DNA from: Achromobacter pestifer
Lineage (GTDB): Bacteria > Pseudomonadota > Gammaproteobacteria > Burkholderiales > Burkholderiaceae_B
Reading direction: 5' to 3'
NCBI RefSeq assembly: GCF_013267355.1
Contig: NZ_CP053985.1
Location: forward strand, 3,286,001-3,350,000
Length of the DNA: 64,000 bases
The position numbers were made by a program, and so were the translations under genes. Of this stretch, positions 60,983 through 64,000 are shown piece by piece. How positions within the stretch are numbered: position 1 is the stretch's first letter; every line of letters starts with the position of its first letter. The notes under the pieces were generated by a model. That model did no database searches. It saw nothing but the letters and a program-made list of their open reading frames with translations, and was not told the DNA's origin.

Positions 60983-61264
60983 TTAGTCCTTGCGGCTGGT
61001 CACTTCAACCAGGTGATAGCCGAACTGCGTCTTCACCGGACCCTGGACCACGCCAACCGGGGCGCTGAACACCACGGTGTCGAATTCCTTGACCATCTGG
61101 CCCGGGCCGAACGAACCCAGATTGCCACCGTCGCGCGAGGACGGGCAGCTCGAGTTTTCCTTGGCCAGCTGAGCGAAGTCGGCGCCGTTTTCGATGGCGG
61201 TCTTCAGTTCGTTAGCCTTGGCTTCGGTGGAGACGAGGATGTGACGGGCGGAGGCTTGTGCCAT
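60983..61264 (-). CDS. Parvulin-type peptidyl-prolyl isomerase
   Basis: A 93-residue single-domain PpiC-like parvulin: SARHILVSTEAKANELKTAI, CPSSRDGGNLGSFGPGQMV and TQFGYHLVEVTSR cover the domain. It catalyses cis-trans isomerisation of prolyl bonds in the cytoplasm. ATG 61264 (MAQASARHIL) is chosen because AAGGAG lies just upstream and it matches the usual N-terminus; the 16 codons before it are not conserved-looking. Confidence 0.93.
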   Translation of the reverse strand: MAQASARHILVSTEAKANELKTAIENGADFAQLAKENSSCPSSRDGGNLGSFGPGQMVKEFDTVVFSAPVGVVQGPVKTQFGYHLVEVTSRKD

Positions 61265-61495
61265 TTGGGGGCTCCTTGCGGACTTGAATTGGGGAGAGGG
61301 AGAGTAACGCATTCAGCGAGCTACTGCAGGAATTGCTAGGGTAACTCGAGAGCATGGAAAGCTCTAAGGCAATGGCCTCGGACTTGTTGTGTAGTCCCTT
61401 GATTACTATCGATTATTTCAAAATGTTATAAATGGCCTCAATCATTCATTTAGGGATAACGCAAGAGTGCATCCCGGAAAAGAGGCCAAAAGCAC

Positions 61496-62455
61496 ATGAG
61501 TATTCGACAGTGTCTGAGCAAGGTCCTGAAGGAATATGCAGCGGCGCGCGGTGCGGCCTTCTCCGGCCACCCTCTCGCTCAGTTCATACGTCGAGACTTC
61601 CGAGACACGGTGGCGGCCATTGTCGGTGCCGATCGGCAACTTACTTGCAAGGGCAGCTCGGGCCAAGGAAATTGGGGGCGCGGCCCGTGGTTGGGCGTGT
61701 TTTATGCACCGATTACCGAGAGTGCTCAGTCAGGCTACTACCCGGTCTTCTTGTTTCGCGAAGATATGCAAGGTGTGTTCCTGAGTCTGAACCAGGGGAT
61801 GACTGAAGCGAAAGCTCACTACAAGTCAGATGCCAAGACAGCGCTGAAGGCGAAGGCGGCGAATTTCAGAGCTTTGCTGGGCTCTGCTTGGAAGCAATTC
61901 CCGCTGGTGGAAATCGACCTTGCTCCCAGTGCGTCGTCGAACGATACGGCCTTTTACGAGGCGGCAAACATATGTGCCAAATACTATCCGGCGGAAGATC
62001 TGCCTACAGAAGAGGTCTTGGTTGAGGATCTGAAGGCGATGCTGATGCTGTATGGCATGCTCTACGAAGCCGAGACTGTGGGTGGCTATAGCGCAGAGTC
62101 GGAAGCAGATGAGCCAGCAGACCTGCTGTATGAGGATTTGACGCGCTTTCGGATGCATGCGCGGCTAGAGCGTAGCGCCAAGCTCACTAAGCAAGTGAAG
62201 GCGAAAAAGGGCTGCGTCTGCGAAGTTTGTAATCTTGATTTCGAGAAGATCTACGGAGATCTAGGTAAAGGCTACATTGAGGCACACCATTTGCGGCCGC
62301 TCGCTACGCTAAAGGGGCAAAAGGTGTCGATGGATCCTGAATCGGATTTCGCTGTGCTATGCGCAAACTGCCATCGAATGATCCATCGGTCCGAGTATAT
62401 TTCGGATGTTGATGAGTTTAGAAACAAGCATTTCGCGACTAGGAAGACCGGTTAG
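61496..62455 (+). CDS. DUF3578 (McrB N-terminal-like) - HNH endonuclease protein
   Basis: A 319-residue protein. Residues 1-170 match the DUF3578/MrcB N-terminal domain (GQGNWGRGPWLGVFYAPITE, GYYPVFLFREDMQGVFLSLN), associated with binding of modified DNA in type IV restriction enzymes. Residues 235-305 form an HNH nuclease: CEVC near 243-246, IEAHHLRPL near 261-269 and CANCHRMIH near 289-297 provide zinc Cys pairs and catalytic His. It is probably a one-protein restriction or other antiphage nuclease. GC content of the gene and flanks is visibly lower than the neighbours and its codon use is mixed, suggesting transfer. No methylase or mobile gene is adjacent. Confidence 0.88.
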   Translation: MSIRQCLSKVLKEYAAARGAAFSGHPLAQFIRRDFRDTVAAIVGADRQLTCKGSSGQGNWGRGPWLGVFYAPITESAQSGYYPVFLFREDMQGVFLSLNQGMTEAKAHYKSDAKTALKAKAANFRALLGSAWKQFPLVEIDLAPSASSNDTAFYEAANICAKYYPAEDLPTEEVLVEDLKAMLMLYGMLYEAETVGGYSAESEADEPADLLYEDLTRFRMHARLERSAKLTKQVKAKKGCVCEVCNLDFEKIYGDLGKGYIEAHHLRPLATLKGQKVSMDPESDFAVLCANCHRMIHRSEYISDVDEFRNKHFATRKTG

Positions 62456-62531
62456 CCGTTCAGTCAGTTTGGCGTGATGGTTGCCGACGTTGCTCGATCA
62501 CGCGGCACCAGACCGGGACGGCATGCAACTC

Positions 62532-63977
62532 TTACCCATCAATCGGCCATTTAGGCCTTTCCACCCGCCGATACGCCAATCCCCTCAAATCCAACGTCGC
62601 CGACCCCGGCGCATCCGCAAACACCACATGCCGCGCCACCTTGGCGAACGACGCCTGGAAGTGCTGTGCAGACTTCACCACGATCAGCGCCTTCTCCCCC
62701 AGCCGGCAGCCCAGCTGCGTGAAAACATCGGTATCCATGGCCTGGGCCCGTACCGTGATCAGCACGATCTCGATGCCATTAGCCTCAACCAAGACGGAAT
62801 TTCCCACGACGGCCGGCGATCCGGATAATCCGGTCATGACCATGTCCGGGACCAGCGCCTTGACCGTGCACATAAGGTCCAGCGGCTCGCCGGACAGGGG
62901 GCTGATCTTGCCCCCTATGCGCAAGGGCAGCCGCGCGCCCACGCCAGCGCTGAACGCAATGCGGACGGCAATAGGGTCCCACATGGGGCCGATCGCCACA
63001 TTGCGCACGCCCCTTTCCAGCAGACGCCGCAGCAAAAAGGTAGAGTCGCCCGCACCACCGCCGCCTGGATTGTCGGCCGCGTCGGCGATGACGACCGGCG
63101 TTGCGCCGTATGCCAAAGCCTGATCGATGGCTTCGTCCGGTTTGGGATAGGCAGGCGTTAACACTTCGCGCATGCCTATCAGCTCGTCAGCCAGGCGCCG
63201 CGCTAGCTGCTGGGCGGCCCGGGCGTCGCCATCGGCATAGACCAGCAGCTTGGTTCCCATGTCGGGCACATCGCCCCAGGCGAAGCTGTGCACCACGGAA
63301 ATGGAGAGAATGCCGTCCCGGCCCTCCAGCGCGCTGAGGCGGTCGATGTAGCTGCGCGCTGGCTCTTGCGGCGTGCGTATGGTGACCACCATTTCGCAGT
63401 CCACGACGGCGGCCACTGGAGTGATGCGGCGTTCGACTATTCCCGCGCAGAAGTCCACCAGTTCCAACGCGCGTTCGCGAATGTCGGTGTGGGGATATTC
63501 CTTGTAGGCGACCAGCATATCGGTATTGGCGACCATGGCATCCGACAGATGGCAGTGCGGATCCAGCTCCGCACCCACGATGACGTCCGGACCGACGATG
63601 CCGCGCACGCGGGCCAGCAGGTCGCCTTCGCAGTCCTCGTAGCCATCGGCCACCATGGCGCCATGCAGGCCCAGCACCACCATGTCGACGGGCAGGGCCT
63701 GCCGCAGGTCGCGCAGCAGTTCGTCGCGTAGTGTTTCGTAGGCGTGGCGGGTGGTGATGCCGCCGGGCTGCGCGCCGGCGGCCATGCCTTCGATCACGGT
63801 CCAGCCGTGTTGCGCGCCGCGCTGGCGCGCTGCCCACAGCGGTCCGCTGAAGATCGTCATCTCGGCGGGATGGGTGCCGGCGGGGTAGTAGCCCCGGTCG
63901 GCGAAGTCATCCAGCGAGGTGGGCAGCGGAGCGAACGTATTGGTTTCCGTGGACAGCGAACCGGTGAAAACGCGCAT
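62532..63977 (-). CDS. M81 family metallopeptidase (MlrC/microcystinase C-like)
   Basis: A 481-residue protein of the MlrC family. TGSLSTETNTFAPLP at the N-terminus, GLHGAMVADGYEDCEGD, the metal-binding region GAELDPHCHLSDAMV and YKEYPHTDIRERA, and IADAADNPGGGGAGDSTFLL are all family landmarks. MlrC removes residues from linear microcystin products, but most relatives in soil bacteria have unknown peptide or amide substrates and sit near peptide transporters. The start lies 24 bases from the window edge, so upstream partners cannot be seen. Confidence 0.92.
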   Translation of the reverse strand: MRVFTGSLSTETNTFAPLPTSLDDFADRGYYPAGTHPAEMTIFSGPLWAARQRGAQHGWTVIEGMAAGAQPGGITTRHAYETLRDELLRDLRQALPVDMVVLGLHGAMVADGYEDCEGDLLARVRGIVGPDVIVGAELDPHCHLSDAMVANTDMLVAYKEYPHTDIRERALELVDFCAGIVERRITPVAAVVDCEMVVTIRTPQEPARSYIDRLSALEGRDGILSISVVHSFAWGDVPDMGTKLLVYADGDARAAQQLARRLADELIGMREVLTPAYPKPDEAIDQALAYGATPVVIADAADNPGGGGAGDSTFLLRRLLERGVRNVAIGPMWDPIAVRIAFSAGVGARLPLRIGGKISPLSGEPLDLMCTVKALVPDMVMTGLSGSPAVVGNSVLVEANGIEIVLITVRAQAMDTDVFTQLGCRLGEKALIVVKSAQHFQASFAKVARHVVFADAPGSATLDLRGLAYRRVERPKWPIDG

Positions 63978-64000
63978 GGTACGAGTGCTTAGTCCGCGGT

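Noticed and set aside
1..64000. tRNA and rRNA genes
   Set aside because: I saw no cloverleaf-like or rRNA-like stretch by eye; a covariance-model search would be needed to exclude short RNAs.

Overview
The window is GC-rich, densely coded bacterial DNA. Gene content and protein style point to a betaproteobacterium of the Alcaligenaceae, most likely Achromobacter or a close Bordetella relative. The grounds are many LysR regulators, LivK-type transport genes, a MexEF-OprN-like efflux operon, a chaperone-usher fimbrial operon, and an intergenic repeat after position 7090 of a kind I associate with Achromobacter/Bordetella. This is inference from style; no rRNA or tRNA gene is present to settle it.

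Layout. 1-5557: the end of an LtrA-family membrane protein, then a leftward block with a Nudix-ThiE fusion, a DUF815 ATPase, argJ, an unknown membrane-anchored protein and a MarR regulator. 5926-10632: a five-gene branched-chain-type ABC transporter, divergent from marR. 10943-17317: a siaABCD signalling operon (phosphatase, kinase, SiaC switch, diguanylate cyclase), joined by a 1-base overlap to a fifth gene encoding a PAS-PAS-GAF-GGDEF-EAL protein. 17318-17780: an unusually structured intergenic region with a 164-bp element bounded by perfect 34-bp inverted repeats, further hairpins and a hexanucleotide repeat. 17781-25224: an RND efflux operon (membrane fusion protein, pump, outer-membrane factor) with a divergent LysR regulator. 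25376-27252: an AI-2E family transporter and a PhyH-type dioxygenase.

27685-34041: a fimbrial operon (major pilin, chaperone, usher, two paralogous tip adhesins). Between the adhesin genes lies a decayed copy of the end of the usher gene, a scar of an ancient duplication. 34022-41013: an MFS exporter with a divergent XRE regulator, an EamA transporter, a His-rich PadR regulator with a triple operator and a siderophore-interacting protein, and a LysR regulator divergent from a methylisocitrate-lyase-like enzyme. 41024-47019: two very large exported WG-repeat proteins with overlapping genes. 47344-52240: an MFS transporter, a cupin, a free-standing integrase arm-type DNA-binding domain coupled to an AllA-like gene, a CxxC protein and a DUF1254/DUF1214 lipoprotein.

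52340-60897: a LysR regulator, then a leftward BKACE / solute-binding protein / SDR operon that is head-to-head with a rightward FGGY kinase and sugar ABC transporter operon. The shared 341-bp region holds two palindromes. 60983-63977: a parvulin isomerase, a lower-GC DUF3578-HNH nuclease gene that looks like an acquired defence gene, and an M81 (MlrC-like) metallopeptidase.

I found no CRISPR array, tRNA, rRNA, insertion sequence or complete prophage. The strongest leads are the usher scar, the structured element at 17380-17543, the five-gene Sia operon, the WG-repeat pair, the orphan integrase arm domain and the DUF3578-HNH gene.
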